From contig JAGLFC010000056.1 of NCBI GenBank assembly GCA_023144715.1, positions 1 to 13,882 of the forward strand: a stretch of 13,882 nucleotides of DNA, in the 5' to 3' direction. The translations under genes were made by a program, and so were the position numbers. Origin of the DNA: Gammaproteobacteria bacterium (GTDB lineage: Bacteria > Pseudomonadota > Gammaproteobacteria > GRL18). The notes under the pieces are model-generated. The model saw only the letters and a list, made by a program, of their open reading frames with translations. It was not told the DNA's origin and ran no database searches. Positions 1 to 7,968 of this stretch are shown piece by piece. Positions within the stretch are counted from its first letter, which is position 1; each line of letters starts with the position of its first letter.

Positions 1-660
1 AATATTTATGTGGCGACCGCAAAAGGTATGGTGTTTGGTAGCGTGGGTATTGATATGATTGCTGGTCCTTCAGAAATTTTGGTGATTTGTGATGGCAAAA
101 CCGATCCAGATTGGATTGCTATGGACTTATTTTCACAAGCAGAACATGATGAGGATGCACAGCCTATTTTAATTTCGCCTGATCGTAATTTTTTAGATAA
201 AGTGCAAGCATCCATTGAGCGTCTTTTAGGAGACATGGAACGCAAGAGTATTATTGAAGTATCACTCAATGAAAGAGCCGCACTCATTCATGTTCAAGAT
301 ATGGATGAAGCCATAGAAGTCTGTAATTATATTGCCCCTGAGCATTTAGAATTATCCGTCGATGATCCACAAGCCATGTTACCTAAAATACGCCATGCAG
401 GAGCCATTTTTATGGGACGTTATACCGCAGAAGCTTTGGGTGATTATTGTGCAGGGCCTAACCATGTATTACCCACCTCAAGAACCGCTCGTTTTAGTTC
501 CGCTTTGGGTGTCTATGATTTCCAAAAACGTTCTAGCTTGATTATGTGTTCACCTGAAGGGGCATCAGAATTGGGTAAAGTGGCATCGGTCATGGCACGT
601 GGTGAAGGTTTGATTGCTCATGCTCGTAGTGCAGAATATCGTATCAAAACAGACGACTAA
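1..660 (+). CDS. hisD: Histidinol dehydrogenase, C-terminal half (5' end outside window)
   Basis: HisD performs the last two NAD-dependent oxidations of histidine synthesis, turning L-histidinol into L-histidine in the cytoplasm. The reading frame is open from base 1, so the GTG at base 10 is an internal valine and not a start. The 219 residues seen are about half of the usual 430 or so. Family landmarks are all present: GPSE at 64-75, zinc ligands Gln (136-138) and His (145-147) in SQAEHD, the catalytic Glu-His pair in PEHLEL (340-345), the zinc Asp in GDYCAGPNH (442-444) and the final zinc His in EGLIAHA (619-621). Ligand roles follow the E. coli enzyme. The gene is followed 17 bases later by hisC, the usual order in a his operon. 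The part seen looks intact and functional. Confidence 0.97.
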   Translation, partial: NIYVATAKGMVFGSVGIDMIAGPSEILVICDGKTDPDWIAMDLFSQAEHDEDAQPILISPDRNFLDKVQASIERLLGDMERKSIIEVSLNERAALIHVQDMDEAIEVCNYIAPEHLELSVDDPQAMLPKIRHAGAIFMGRYTAEALGDYCAGPNHVLPTSRTARFSSALGVYDFQKRSSLIMCSPEGASELGKVASVMARGEGLIAHARSAEYRIKTDD

Positions 661-677
661 ACATAAGGCAAAGAATA

Positions 678-1748
678 ATGGTTGATGTTGCAAAATGGGT
701 TCGAGAAGATATTCGTTCTTTATCAGCCTATCATGTGCCTGATTCAGGTAAAATGATTAAATTGGATGCCATGGAAAATCCTTATCTATGGCCTGAAGGA
801 ATGAAACAAGAGTGGTTGTCTCAATTAAAAAATATTCCACTCAATCGCTATCCTGATCCCTCTGCGAGTAAACTCACTCAGCGACTCGAACAGGTGATGT
901 CCGTTCCTGAAGGTATGTGCTCTATCTTAGGTAATGGCTCAGATGAGCTGATTCAAATTATTTGCATGGCATTAGCACAGCCCAATCGTGTGGTGATGGC
1001 TCCCGATCCTACCTTTGTTATGTATAAAATGATTGCTTGTTTTGCTAATATGGACTACCAAAGTATTCCGTTAGACCAGCAATTTCAACTTGATATGCCC
1101 GCCATGCTAGAAGCCATAGAAAAATATCAGCCCGCCGTTATTTTTTTAGCTTATCCTAATAATCCCACAGGTAATTTATTTTCAGAAGAAGATGTTAAAA
1201 CCATTATCAAACAGGCTTCTGGATTAGTGGTTGTCGATGAAGCCTATCATGCTTTTGCTGGGCATAGTTTTATGCCGATGTTAGCCGATTATGATAATCT
1301 GGTGGTCATGCGTACTGTTTCAAAAATGGGCTTGGCAGGTTTAAGACTCGGTATGCTCAGTGGTCGTGAAGAATGGATCAATGAATTTGATAAGGTTAGA
1401 TTACCCTATAATATCAATGTACTGACCCAATTTAGTGCTGAATTTGCCTTAGCACAGCATGAAATTTTACAACAACAAACCGATCAAATTTGTGTTGATC
1501 GAGAAATATTAAAAAAAGAGTTGGCTGATTTTAGCCGTATTACTCAATACCCTAGTGACGCTAATTTTATCTTATTTAAAGTAGAAGATTCTGCTTCAGA
1601 AGTGATTTTTAATGAATTAAAAAACAGGGGTATTTTAATTAAACGCTTGGCAGATCAATCAGGGCCTTTGGTGAATTGTTTAAGGGTAACAATAGGAACG
1701 GCAGAAGAAAATCAGGCCTTTATTAGCGCCCTAAAAAATATACTATGA
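678..1748 (+). CDS. hisC: Histidinol-phosphate aminotransferase
   Basis: HisC is a PLP-dependent fold-type I aminotransferase that transfers an amino group from glutamate to imidazole-acetol phosphate, giving L-histidinol phosphate. The 356-residue product has the normal length. Visible family motifs are PNNPTG in the middle, the PLP-contacting VVDEAYHAF, and the Schiff-base lysine in TVSKMGLAGLRLGM (Lys216, codon at 1323). The start ATG at 678 has AAGG at 665-668, nine bases upstream. It lies 17 bases behind hisD, so the two are almost certainly co-transcribed. The stop TGA lies within ATGATGA, which also offers overlapping start codons for a tiny downstream ORF. The next large gene is unrelated, so the histidine genes end here. 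Confidence 0.97.
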   Translation: MVDVAKWVREDIRSLSAYHVPDSGKMIKLDAMENPYLWPEGMKQEWLSQLKNIPLNRYPDPSASKLTQRLEQVMSVPEGMCSILGNGSDELIQIICMALAQPNRVVMAPDPTFVMYKMIACFANMDYQSIPLDQQFQLDMPAMLEAIEKYQPAVIFLAYPNNPTGNLFSEEDVKTIIKQASGLVVVDEAYHAFAGHSFMPMLADYDNLVVMRTVSKMGLAGLRLGMLSGREEWINEFDKVRLPYNINVLTQFSAEFALAQHEILQQQTDQICVDREILKKELADFSRITQYPSDANFILFKVEDSASEVIFNELKNRGILIKRLADQSGPLVNCLRVTIGTAEENQAFISALKNIL

Positions 1749-1819
1749 TGAATTCTTTACAGAGAGTTAACGATTCAGATGTTGAGGTTCTTGAGTCATT
1801 TTTGAGCCACTTAAAATAA
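1745..1819 (+). CDS. Possible 24-codon ORF overlapping the hisC stop
   Basis: An ATG at 1745-1747 overlaps the last hisC codons (ATGATGA) and opens a 24-codon frame ending in TAA at 1817-1819. The peptide begins MMNSLQRVNDSDVEVLESF. This stop-start overlap is typical of translational coupling. The composition is ordinary soluble-protein-like, with no membrane segment or recognisable domain. It could be a real small protein, the remnant of a longer gene that once followed hisC, or chance. No separate ribosome binding site is visible. Confidence 0.25.
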   Translation: MMNSLQRVNDSDVEVLESFLSHLK

Positions 1820-1857
1820 TAATTTTTTATGTATAACAATAAATTGATATTTCTACT

Positions 1858-3060
1858 ATGAAATATTTTAAAATAATAAGTCGTTTTTCTATTTTTGTGG
1901 TACAACGATTTATTGCCTTACGCTGTTCAGAAATAGCCTCTTCTTTAAGTTACACTTCCTTATTATCACTGGTACCTTTATTAGCCGTTATTTTTGCAGC
2001 ATTTTCATCATTTTCTGTTTTTCAAGAACTCTTTTTAGAAATACAGCACTTTATTTTTACCAATTTTGTGCCATCTTCCAGTGAATTAATTCAAGAATAT
2101 TTAAACCAATATGTAGAAAAAGCATCACGGCTGACTTTGGTAGGTTTACTAGGCTTATTTGTTGTTGCCTTAATGTTAATGAGACAAATTGATAATGCTT
2201 TGAATTATATTTGGGAGGTAAGCAAAACAAAAAATTTTGTAAGAACTTTTTTAACCTATTGGGCTGTTCTCACTTTAGGACCTATCTTAATGGGTATCAG
2301 TCTTATGTTAACTTCTTATATTGTTTCAATACCTATTATTAATGATACAGCAGAGACAATTGGTCTAAGAACTCAAATGTTATCCACTATCCCTATTATT
2401 ATGACTTTATTAGCTTTTACCATTACTTATCTTATTATTCCTAATATTAGAGTTTCTTTTTTACATGCCTTTGTGGGAGGCAGTGTTGCAACACTATTTT
2501 TTGAATTGGCAAAAAAAGGCTTTGCATTGTATATCAGTCATAACACTGTTTACTCAAGTCTCTATGGTACACTGGCTATTTTGCCTATTTTTTTAATTTG
2601 GATATACATTTCTTGGTTGGTCACACTATTGGGTGCTGTCACCACTCGTTCTATGTCATTATTTGATTTTTCATTGCAGAAAACCTCTTCTTTTACGCAT
2701 CCTTTTTTATCTGCTTTTCATATACTAAGACTCTTGTCTTCAGCAGCACAAAAGGGTCAAGCTTTAGCTCATTCTAATATTTATAAGGAACCTTTATTAC
2801 ATTCAGAAAAAAATTTAGAGGATATATTAAAAGAATTGGTCTCTTTGGGTTGGATATTGAAAGTCAAAGGCAATTCATGGGTATTAGTCAAAGATTTAGA
2901 TGAAGTCAGTTTATGGAACTTTTATCAGGATTTACCGTATTGCTTACCAAAAGATAATAAAGAAGAAGTTTTATCAGGTATCATTCTTAATAGTAATCAA
3001 CTACTTTCTCAAGAATTGAATTTTCCACTTAAAACACTCTTTTTGCGTTACAATAAATAA
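1858..3060 (+). CDS. YihY/BrkB (UPF0761) family inner-membrane protein
   Basis: This 400-residue protein belongs to the YihY/BrkB family, once wrongly called ribonuclease BN. Its function is not firmly known, although transporter or flippase-like roles have been suggested for relatives. The N-terminal 275 or so residues hold about six hydrophobic segments. The family signature near the start, LRCSEIASSLSYTSLLSLVP, is clear, and so is the typical last-helix pattern LYGTLAILPIFLIWIYISWL. The last 120 or so residues are soluble and include a stretch (ILKELVSLGWILKVKGNSWVL) that looks like a winged-helix fold, as in the longer members of the family. The ATG at 1858 has no good Shine-Dalgarno sequence, but it starts at the point where family similarity begins. 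The gene stands 109 bases after hisC and 34 bases before the TlpA-like gene. Confidence 0.9.
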   Translation: MKYFKIISRFSIFVVQRFIALRCSEIASSLSYTSLLSLVPLLAVIFAAFSSFSVFQELFLEIQHFIFTNFVPSSSELIQEYLNQYVEKASRLTLVGLLGLFVVALMLMRQIDNALNYIWEVSKTKNFVRTFLTYWAVLTLGPILMGISLMLTSYIVSIPIINDTAETIGLRTQMLSTIPIIMTLLAFTITYLIIPNIRVSFLHAFVGGSVATLFFELAKKGFALYISHNTVYSSLYGTLAILPIFLIWIYISWLVTLLGAVTTRSMSLFDFSLQKTSSFTHPFLSAFHILRLLSSAAQKGQALAHSNIYKEPLLHSEKNLEDILKELVSLGWILKVKGNSWVLVKDLDEVSLWNFYQDLPYCLPKDNKEEVLSGIILNSNQLLSQELNFPLKTLFLRYNK

Positions 3061-3094
3061 CTTTATTTGTATATATTATGAAACAGGTTCACTT

Positions 3095-3556
3095 ATGATC
3101 AATAAAAAACAACTCAATAGCTTCTTTTTATGCTCTATTTTATTCTTTATCTCAGGTAAAAGTGTTGCCGTCGATTTTTCTTTTATCGATACAAAAGGGA
3201 CAACACATCAATTGTCTCAATATCAAGGTCAGTGGGTGGTTGTTAATTTTTGGGCAACTTGGTGTCCTCCCTGTCGCAAAGAAATTCCTGATTTATCAGA
3301 TTTTCATGAGGAGAATAACAATGCTGTGGTTATTGGTATTAATTATGAACCTAAAATAAAGGAAGATGCGTTAAATAAATTTATAGGCTTATACCTCATT
3401 AATTACCCCATTACACGAGTCAATAAGGACATTATTACTGCTTTGGGAGAACCTCGTGGTTTACCGACCTCTATGTTAATTGATCCAGAAGGTAATATTG
3501 TTAAAAAAATAACCGGTATGGTTGATGGTAGGCAGTTAAAAGCATTAATGAAATAA
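3095..3556 (+). CDS. Secreted TlpA-like thioredoxin-fold disulfide oxidoreductase
   Basis: The 153-residue product starts with a signal peptide, with likely cleavage after GKSVA, and then a single thioredoxin-like domain of the TlpA/ResA/AhpC-TSA kind. The active site WATWCPPCRKE carries Cys57 and Cys60 (codons at 3263 and 3272). The cis-proline loop is RGLPTSMLIDPEG. Such proteins act in the periplasm, usually as reductants of specific disulfides, for example in cytochrome c maturation, copper centres or a dedicated partner. The CPPC dipeptide and the strong VNFWATWC strand match the reducing branch better than DsbA. The stop codon lies eight bases before the next gene, so the two are probably co-expressed and may be functionally linked. 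No cytochrome maturation gene is nearby. Confidence 0.92.
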   Translation: MINKKQLNSFFLCSILFFISGKSVAVDFSFIDTKGTTHQLSQYQGQWVVVNFWATWCPPCRKEIPDLSDFHEENNNAVVIGINYEPKIKEDALNKFIGLYLINYPITRVNKDIITALGEPRGLPTSMLIDPEGNIVKKITGMVDGRQLKALMK

Positions 3557-3564
3557 TAACAAGC

Positions 3565-4842
3565 ATGTATTCTTGTCGCGATAAAAAACAAATTGTAGTG
3601 ATTGTATGTATTCTACTCTCAAGTACTCTGTTTTCAACAAGCGTACTTCATGCTGAGATAATAGCCAGTTATACCCTCAAAAATCAAGCAATATGTGGCA
3701 ATAATAAACTTATTGTTGTCTCCAGTGAAAAGATTCCAGCCTTGTTAGGATATGATATTAAGCATATCTCTCTGTTTAAACAAACACAACAGACATGGCA
3801 AAAAATACTTTTTCAAATTGACCCAAAAGATTCAAAAGGGCGTTATATTTTTCAAGAACATAAAAAAAACTATTATTTTTCAGATCAAGATGAACTCATT
3901 TTTAATGGCAAAGATGTCGCCCATCAATTTAATCACTCTCTTATTTCTTCTTCAAAATTTCTTAACAATAACACTCTTATTGAGTTAAAAATAATGACTC
4001 ATAATAATACAGAACCAATGGGTTGGATTTATATAGCACTTGATGCTAAAACAGTTGATGTGAATATAAAACACAAGACATTATTAAATTATAATGCAGA
4101 ACATGATATTATTTTTAGCAAGCTGTATAAAATAGGTTTTTCAAAAAAATATCCTTTTTTAATGGATCAATTTCATTGGCGTTTAGATGCACCCAATAAT
4201 TGGACTGCTGATTTGACTGATACTATGAAAATTCGTCATAAAGGTGAATTTTTAGGTTTAAAAGTGAGGCGAACTCAGGATGATTATAGTTCTAAATTAA
4301 CCGCTGTTAAAGAAGGCCCATTACGCATTATACGGCGTACTAAAAATCATCTTAAAGTATTATGGAAGTTAAAAGCACCAGCACTTTATATTGACTATGT
4401 GATCAGCGAGCATGGTTTTGTTATGGATATGATGATTGATATTCCTTTTAATCTTTCTTATTTTTTTAATGACCTCTCTACTATTACTACGATGGATTGG
4501 AATCATTTAACACCCCCTAAAAATTTTATCATTAAAGCCACTAAAGAGTATCCAGAAATGTTAATTAATGGTATTCCATCCAATAATAAACAAATATTCA
4601 ATCATATAAAGAGCAATCATTTTTCACTCTCCGATACAATAGGGAATGTTAATATCATACTGGATGTTCCTGAAGATTTTTTGATTCAAGCCCAGCTTTA
4701 TCTAATAGATGATGTCAATCAAGCTGATCCACCTGAAAATGATCAAGGACAATATGGTAACATTGGCTTTAAGACAACAGGATGGGAAAATCTTTCAAGT
4801 CATCTGTATCATCTAAAATTTACGGTTTGCGTGGCAAGGTAA
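3565..4842 (+). CDS. Secreted protein of unknown function, TlpA-linked
   Basis: I do not recognise a characterised family for this 425-residue protein. It has a clear signal peptide, with a hydrophobic stretch at residues 10-28 and likely cleavage after VLHA (residue 30). The rest is rich in beta-strand-like alternation, with no second membrane segment. Recurring features known from hypothetical exported proteins are visible: FQIDPKDSKGRYIF, then DQDELIFNGKD, and later KEGPLRIIRRT. The predicted mature chain has only two cysteines, Cys44 near its start and Cys422 four residues from its end, which could form one disulfide tying the ends together. It follows the TlpA-like gene by eight bases, making it a plausible client. 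Base and codon use match its neighbours. No catalytic motif is evident. Confidence 0.8.
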   Translation: MYSCRDKKQIVVIVCILLSSTLFSTSVLHAEIIASYTLKNQAICGNNKLIVVSSEKIPALLGYDIKHISLFKQTQQTWQKILFQIDPKDSKGRYIFQEHKKNYYFSDQDELIFNGKDVAHQFNHSLISSSKFLNNNTLIELKIMTHNNTEPMGWIYIALDAKTVDVNIKHKTLLNYNAEHDIIFSKLYKIGFSKKYPFLMDQFHWRLDAPNNWTADLTDTMKIRHKGEFLGLKVRRTQDDYSSKLTAVKEGPLRIIRRTKNHLKVLWKLKAPALYIDYVISEHGFVMDMMIDIPFNLSYFFNDLSTITTMDWNHLTPPKNFIIKATKEYPEMLINGIPSNNKQIFNHIKSNHFSLSDTIGNVNIILDVPEDFLIQAQLYLIDDVNQADPPENDQGQYGNIGFKTTGWENLSSHLYHLKFTVCVAR

Positions 4843-4999
4843 CTCTTATAATTTTTAAAATAAATGACTTTAACGCTTTTTTTAGGTGTATTAATGAGTG
4901 CTTAATTACTATAATCCCTTAATGAATAATACTTTTTATCTGCATATATAAAGAGTTTCGCTATCTTGATGAAAATTTATGAAGCAGGAATCTGATAAG
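4843..4999 (+). promoter_or_regulatory. Leader region of the kor cluster with a possible -10 box
   Basis: This AT-rich gap separates the secreted-protein gene from korA and is the likely place for the kor promoter. A perfect TATAAT lies at 4910-4915, but no convincing -35 box sits 16-18 bases upstream. An imperfect hairpin (GTATTAA / TTAATTAC around 4888-4909) overlaps the upstream side of that box, and TTAATGA occurs twice nearby. An eight-codon frame (ATG 4969 to TGA 4993-4995) ends four bases before the preferred korA start. No strong intrinsic terminator for the upstream gene is visible. All of this is weak evidence. Confidence 0.25.
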
Positions 5000-6901
5000 A
5001 TGAATGATCACACTACACACTCGCAAGAGAAGCCTCAACAACTGGATGAACATATTGTGGAGATTGTCAGTGATTCAGGTGAAGGTGCACAGAAATGTGG
5101 GCAAACATTTGGCATTATTGGCGGTAAAATGGGTAATGGTATCTGGACAGTAGAAATTATTCCTGCTGAAATCCAACCCCCTGCACGTACACCTGCTGGC
5201 GGTAGTGGTAATCGTGTTCGTGTTGGTTCAAAAATCATGACCAATATGGGCAATGAAGCCGATCTGGTTGTGGGTTTTAATGAGCAAGTGCTTTATGCTC
5301 GTATCGCTAATGGTGCTTATAAAAAAGGGACGATTGTTTTATTGGAAAATAAATGGGCAACGGATCCACAAGAAAAAATTCGGGATCAATATGCTTTTGC
5401 TATCAAGGAATTTCGTGATAATGGTTTAATTGTTCATGAGTTAGCGATTGAAGAAGAATGTCTCAAAATTGTTAAAAATGCCCGTAAGGGTAAAAATATG
5501 TTTGTCTTAGGTATGCTTTGTCGTATCTATAATCGTGACACTGAATTAGGACTGACTGAAATTCATAACACCTTTAAACATAAGGGTGAAAAAGTCGTGA
5601 AACCGAATCAAGATCTTTTTAAGGTGGGTTATCAATTTGCCAAAGATAATTTAGACTATTTTTATACTATTCCACCTTATGAAGGGGCAGAACAAGAGTT
5701 AAAAGATATTGTAGTGACCAATGGTAATACCGCATTAGGCTTAGGCGTGATGGCAGCAGGTATGGAAATGGTGTCTATGTATCCTATTACCCCAGCAACC
5801 TCTGCTTCTCATTATGTGGCGGATGTGTTTAATCAGGTCGGTGGTTTTGTTCATCAAGCAGAAGATGAAATTGCCGCCATTGGCTTTGCCATTGGTGCCT
5901 CTTATGCAGGAAAAACAGCTTGTACCATTACTTCCGGCCCTGGTATGGCACTTAAAACAGAAATGATTGGTTTAGCGGTCATGGCTGAAGTACCCTTAGT
6001 GATTGTCAATGTTCAACGAGGGGGACCTTCAACAGGTTTACCCACAAAAGTAGAGCAGGCTGATTTATTATCAGCACTTTATGGTGAACCGGGTGATGCC
6101 CCCAAGATTGTGATTGCTGCTGCCACCATTCCAGAATGTTTTGAATTTGTTATTATGGCACGTAAATTAGCCGAAGAATTTAGAACGCCTGTGATATTGT
6201 TAACCGATGCAAATCTTGCAACAGGTGTACAGCCTTGGCTACGTCCTGAAATTAAAGAAGAATGGTTTTCTCCTCCCATTGATCAATCACCTTGGAATAA
6301 AGACATTCCTGCTTATGATTGGGATGATCAAACAGGTTTATCACAAAGACCGATACCGGGACAGCCCGATGGTATGTATGTATTAACAGGTTTATCCCAT
6401 ACGGAACACTCTAAAGTCTCTTATAATTCTGAAACCAATCAAATTACCTCACAGCATCGTAGTCGCAAAATTGCTGCGTTACAAAGTACTTTAAAAGCAC
6501 CCATTATTCATGGTGTTGAATCGCAAGAAGATGAGGGTGATTTATTAGTGGTGGCATGGGGATCAACCATTGGTGCAATCGAAGAATCCATTGATAGGTT
6601 AAACGATCAGGGATATAACGTTGCCAGCTTGCACTTACGTTTTTTATCACCTTTAGAGCCAAACTTAAAAGAGATTTTCAGTCGCTATAAAAAAGTGATG
6701 ACCGTTGAAATTAACTATAGTGATGCTACTAATGCCCCTATGATTAATGAAGAAAATAGGCGTTATGCACAACTTGCTCATGTTTTACGTGCTCAATTTG
6801 CATTGGACATTGATTGTTGGTCAGTGGTTTATGGCCATCCATTACAACCGGGTATGGTGATTGAAGAATTAACCCAGCATCTTGACGCAATAACTGCTTA
6901 A
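5000..6901 (+). CDS. korA: 2-oxoacid:ferredoxin oxidoreductase, fused gamma-alpha subunit (KorA type)
   Basis: KorA with KorB forms 2-oxoglutarate (or related 2-oxoacid):ferredoxin oxidoreductase, a cytoplasmic enzyme exchanging 2-oxoacid plus CoA for acyl-CoA, CO2 and reduced ferredoxin. The product is about 633 residues. An N-terminal gamma domain spans roughly residues 20-210, with GEGAQKCGQTFGIIGGKMGNG and SKIMTNMGNEADLVVGFNEQ. The alpha part begins at NGNTALGLGVMAAG, with the YPITPAT motif (Tyr codon at 5780), HQAEDEIAAIGFAIGASYAG and QRGGPSTGLPTKVEQADLL. A C-terminal domain (DLLVVAWGSTIGAIEES) follows. Gamma-alpha fusion is normal for the KorA family. I chose ATG 5000 because AGGAA at 4986-4990 is nine bases upstream. 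ATG 4979, seven codons earlier, has no such site. Substrate preference for 2-oxoglutarate over pyruvate is inferred from overall resemblance. Confidence 0.93.
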   Translation: MNDHTTHSQEKPQQLDEHIVEIVSDSGEGAQKCGQTFGIIGGKMGNGIWTVEIIPAEIQPPARTPAGGSGNRVRVGSKIMTNMGNEADLVVGFNEQVLYARIANGAYKKGTIVLLENKWATDPQEKIRDQYAFAIKEFRDNGLIVHELAIEEECLKIVKNARKGKNMFVLGMLCRIYNRDTELGLTEIHNTFKHKGEKVVKPNQDLFKVGYQFAKDNLDYFYTIPPYEGAEQELKDIVVTNGNTALGLGVMAAGMEMVSMYPITPATSASHYVADVFNQVGGFVHQAEDEIAAIGFAIGASYAGKTACTITSGPGMALKTEMIGLAVMAEVPLVIVNVQRGGPSTGLPTKVEQADLLSALYGEPGDAPKIVIAAATIPECFEFVIMARKLAEEFRTPVILLTDANLATGVQPWLRPEIKEEWFSPPIDQSPWNKDIPAYDWDDQTGLSQRPIPGQPDGMYVLTGLSHTEHSKVSYNSETNQITSQHRSRKIAALQSTLKAPIIHGVESQEDEGDLLVVAWGSTIGAIEESIDRLNDQGYNVASLHLRFLSPLEPNLKEIFSRYKKVMTVEINYSDATNAPMINEENRRYAQLAHVLRAQFALDIDCWSVVYGHPLQPGMVIEELTQHLDAITA

Positions 6902-6925
6902 ATTGAAGCCAAAAGGGGAACGAAT

Positions 6926-7882
6926 ATGTTTGGTATTAAAGCCGATTGGTCTTTAGAAGTCTTTGAACGTTATTTTACATTGGATGACTATGGTGCAGGT
7001 GGTGATGTGCGATGGTGTTCAGGCTGTGGTGATTTTGCTATTTTAAATACGGTACATCGTGTTTTACGTGATGCACAAGTGCCTCCCGAAAAAAGTGTGG
7101 CGGTGTCGGGTATTGGCTGTTCGAGTCGTATGCCTCATTATATGGGGACGTATGGTTTTCATGGTTTGCATGGTCGTGCCTTACCAGTAGCAAATGGTAT
7201 AAAATCACGTCGCCCTGACTTGGATGTTTGGGTCGCAACAGGAGATGGTGATTGCTTTTCTATTGGAGCAGGGCCTTGGTTACATGCCCTACATCTTAAT
7301 ATGAATATGGTTATTTTGGTGTTTGATAATGGTATTTATGGTTTAACCAAAAAGCAAACGTCACCCACCACCAAACAGGGTACAAAAACCAATACTCATC
7401 CTAGAGGTGCATTATTACCCCCTCTTAATCCTTTAACCATTACTTTGGGTGTGACCAATGTGTCTTTTGTCGCACAGGTTGTGGATTGGAATCCACCCTT
7501 ATTATATGAAACAATCAAAGCCGCCCATGAACATCGTGGCACCAGTTTTGTGCGTATACTACAACGTTGTCCTGTATTTTCTGAAGAATTCACCAAACCA
7601 TTACAAGAAAATCCTGATAAATTTATACTGTTAGAACATGAACAGGGTGTCACCGTTGAAGATAATGTTAAACGTTTATTTCACAATGTGATTGAACATG
7701 ATCCTTCTGATTGGTTATCTGCCATGAAATACGCTAAAGATAATGAAGCCATTCCTTTGGGTATTTTATTTAAAGATCCTGATGCCATTGTTTATGAAGA
7801 TTTGTCGAGTCAAGGCTTAGGAATGACCAATGAAGAAAAAGCAGCAGGACTCAATGCGGCTTTTGATAAATTCTCTATTTAA
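6926..7882 (+). CDS. korB: 2-oxoacid:ferredoxin oxidoreductase, beta subunit (KorB type)
   Basis: KorB carries the thiamine diphosphate and one 4Fe-4S cluster of the enzyme. The 318-residue product has the usual length. The TPP-binding motif GDGD is at residues 106-109, with the matching FDNGIYGLTKKQTSPT from residue 133. Four cysteines at the expected cluster positions are seen: Cys31 and Cys34 in WCSGCGDF, Cys65 in GIGCSSR and Cys215 in LQRCPVF. The stretch GFHGLHGRALPVANGIK is typical of KorB-like proteins. The ATG at 6926 is preceded by a strong AGGGG, and the gene lies 24 bases behind korA, so the two form an operon. All catalytic features appear intact. The ferredoxin acceptor is most likely supplied by the next gene, which carries its own ferredoxin domain. 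Confidence 0.95.
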   Translation: MFGIKADWSLEVFERYFTLDDYGAGGDVRWCSGCGDFAILNTVHRVLRDAQVPPEKSVAVSGIGCSSRMPHYMGTYGFHGLHGRALPVANGIKSRRPDLDVWVATGDGDCFSIGAGPWLHALHLNMNMVILVFDNGIYGLTKKQTSPTTKQGTKTNTHPRGALLPPLNPLTITLGVTNVSFVAQVVDWNPPLLYETIKAAHEHRGTSFVRILQRCPVFSEEFTKPLQENPDKFILLEHEQGVTVEDNVKRLFHNVIEHDPSDWLSAMKYAKDNEAIPLGILFKDPDAIVYEDLSSQGLGMTNEEKAAGLNAAFDKFSI

Positions 7883-7968
7883 TTATTGAGTGTAGTATTA
7901 ACACCATGACTTCAAATACAAGCAGACAATCATTACCCATACAATTAATGGCAAAAAAGGATGATAGC

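Noticed and set aside
10..12. GTG as the start of a 216-residue gene
   Set aside because: The frame is open from base 1 with matching HisD sequence (NIYVATAKG), so this is an internal valine of a gene truncated by the window edge.
1784..1812. Possible hairpin terminator after hisC
   Set aside because: TTGAGTCA and TTGAGCCA form a direct repeat and not an inverted one, so no stable stem followed by T residues can be drawn.
3162..3359. Plus-strand frame inside the TlpA-like gene
   Set aside because: It overlaps a well-supported thioredoxin gene in another frame and its translation has no recognisable features.
5035..5253. Minus-strand frame opposite korA
   Set aside because: It is antisense to strongly conserved gamma-domain sequence and is best explained as a by-product of korA codon use. 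The same holds for the minus-strand frames opposite korB and the third kor gene.
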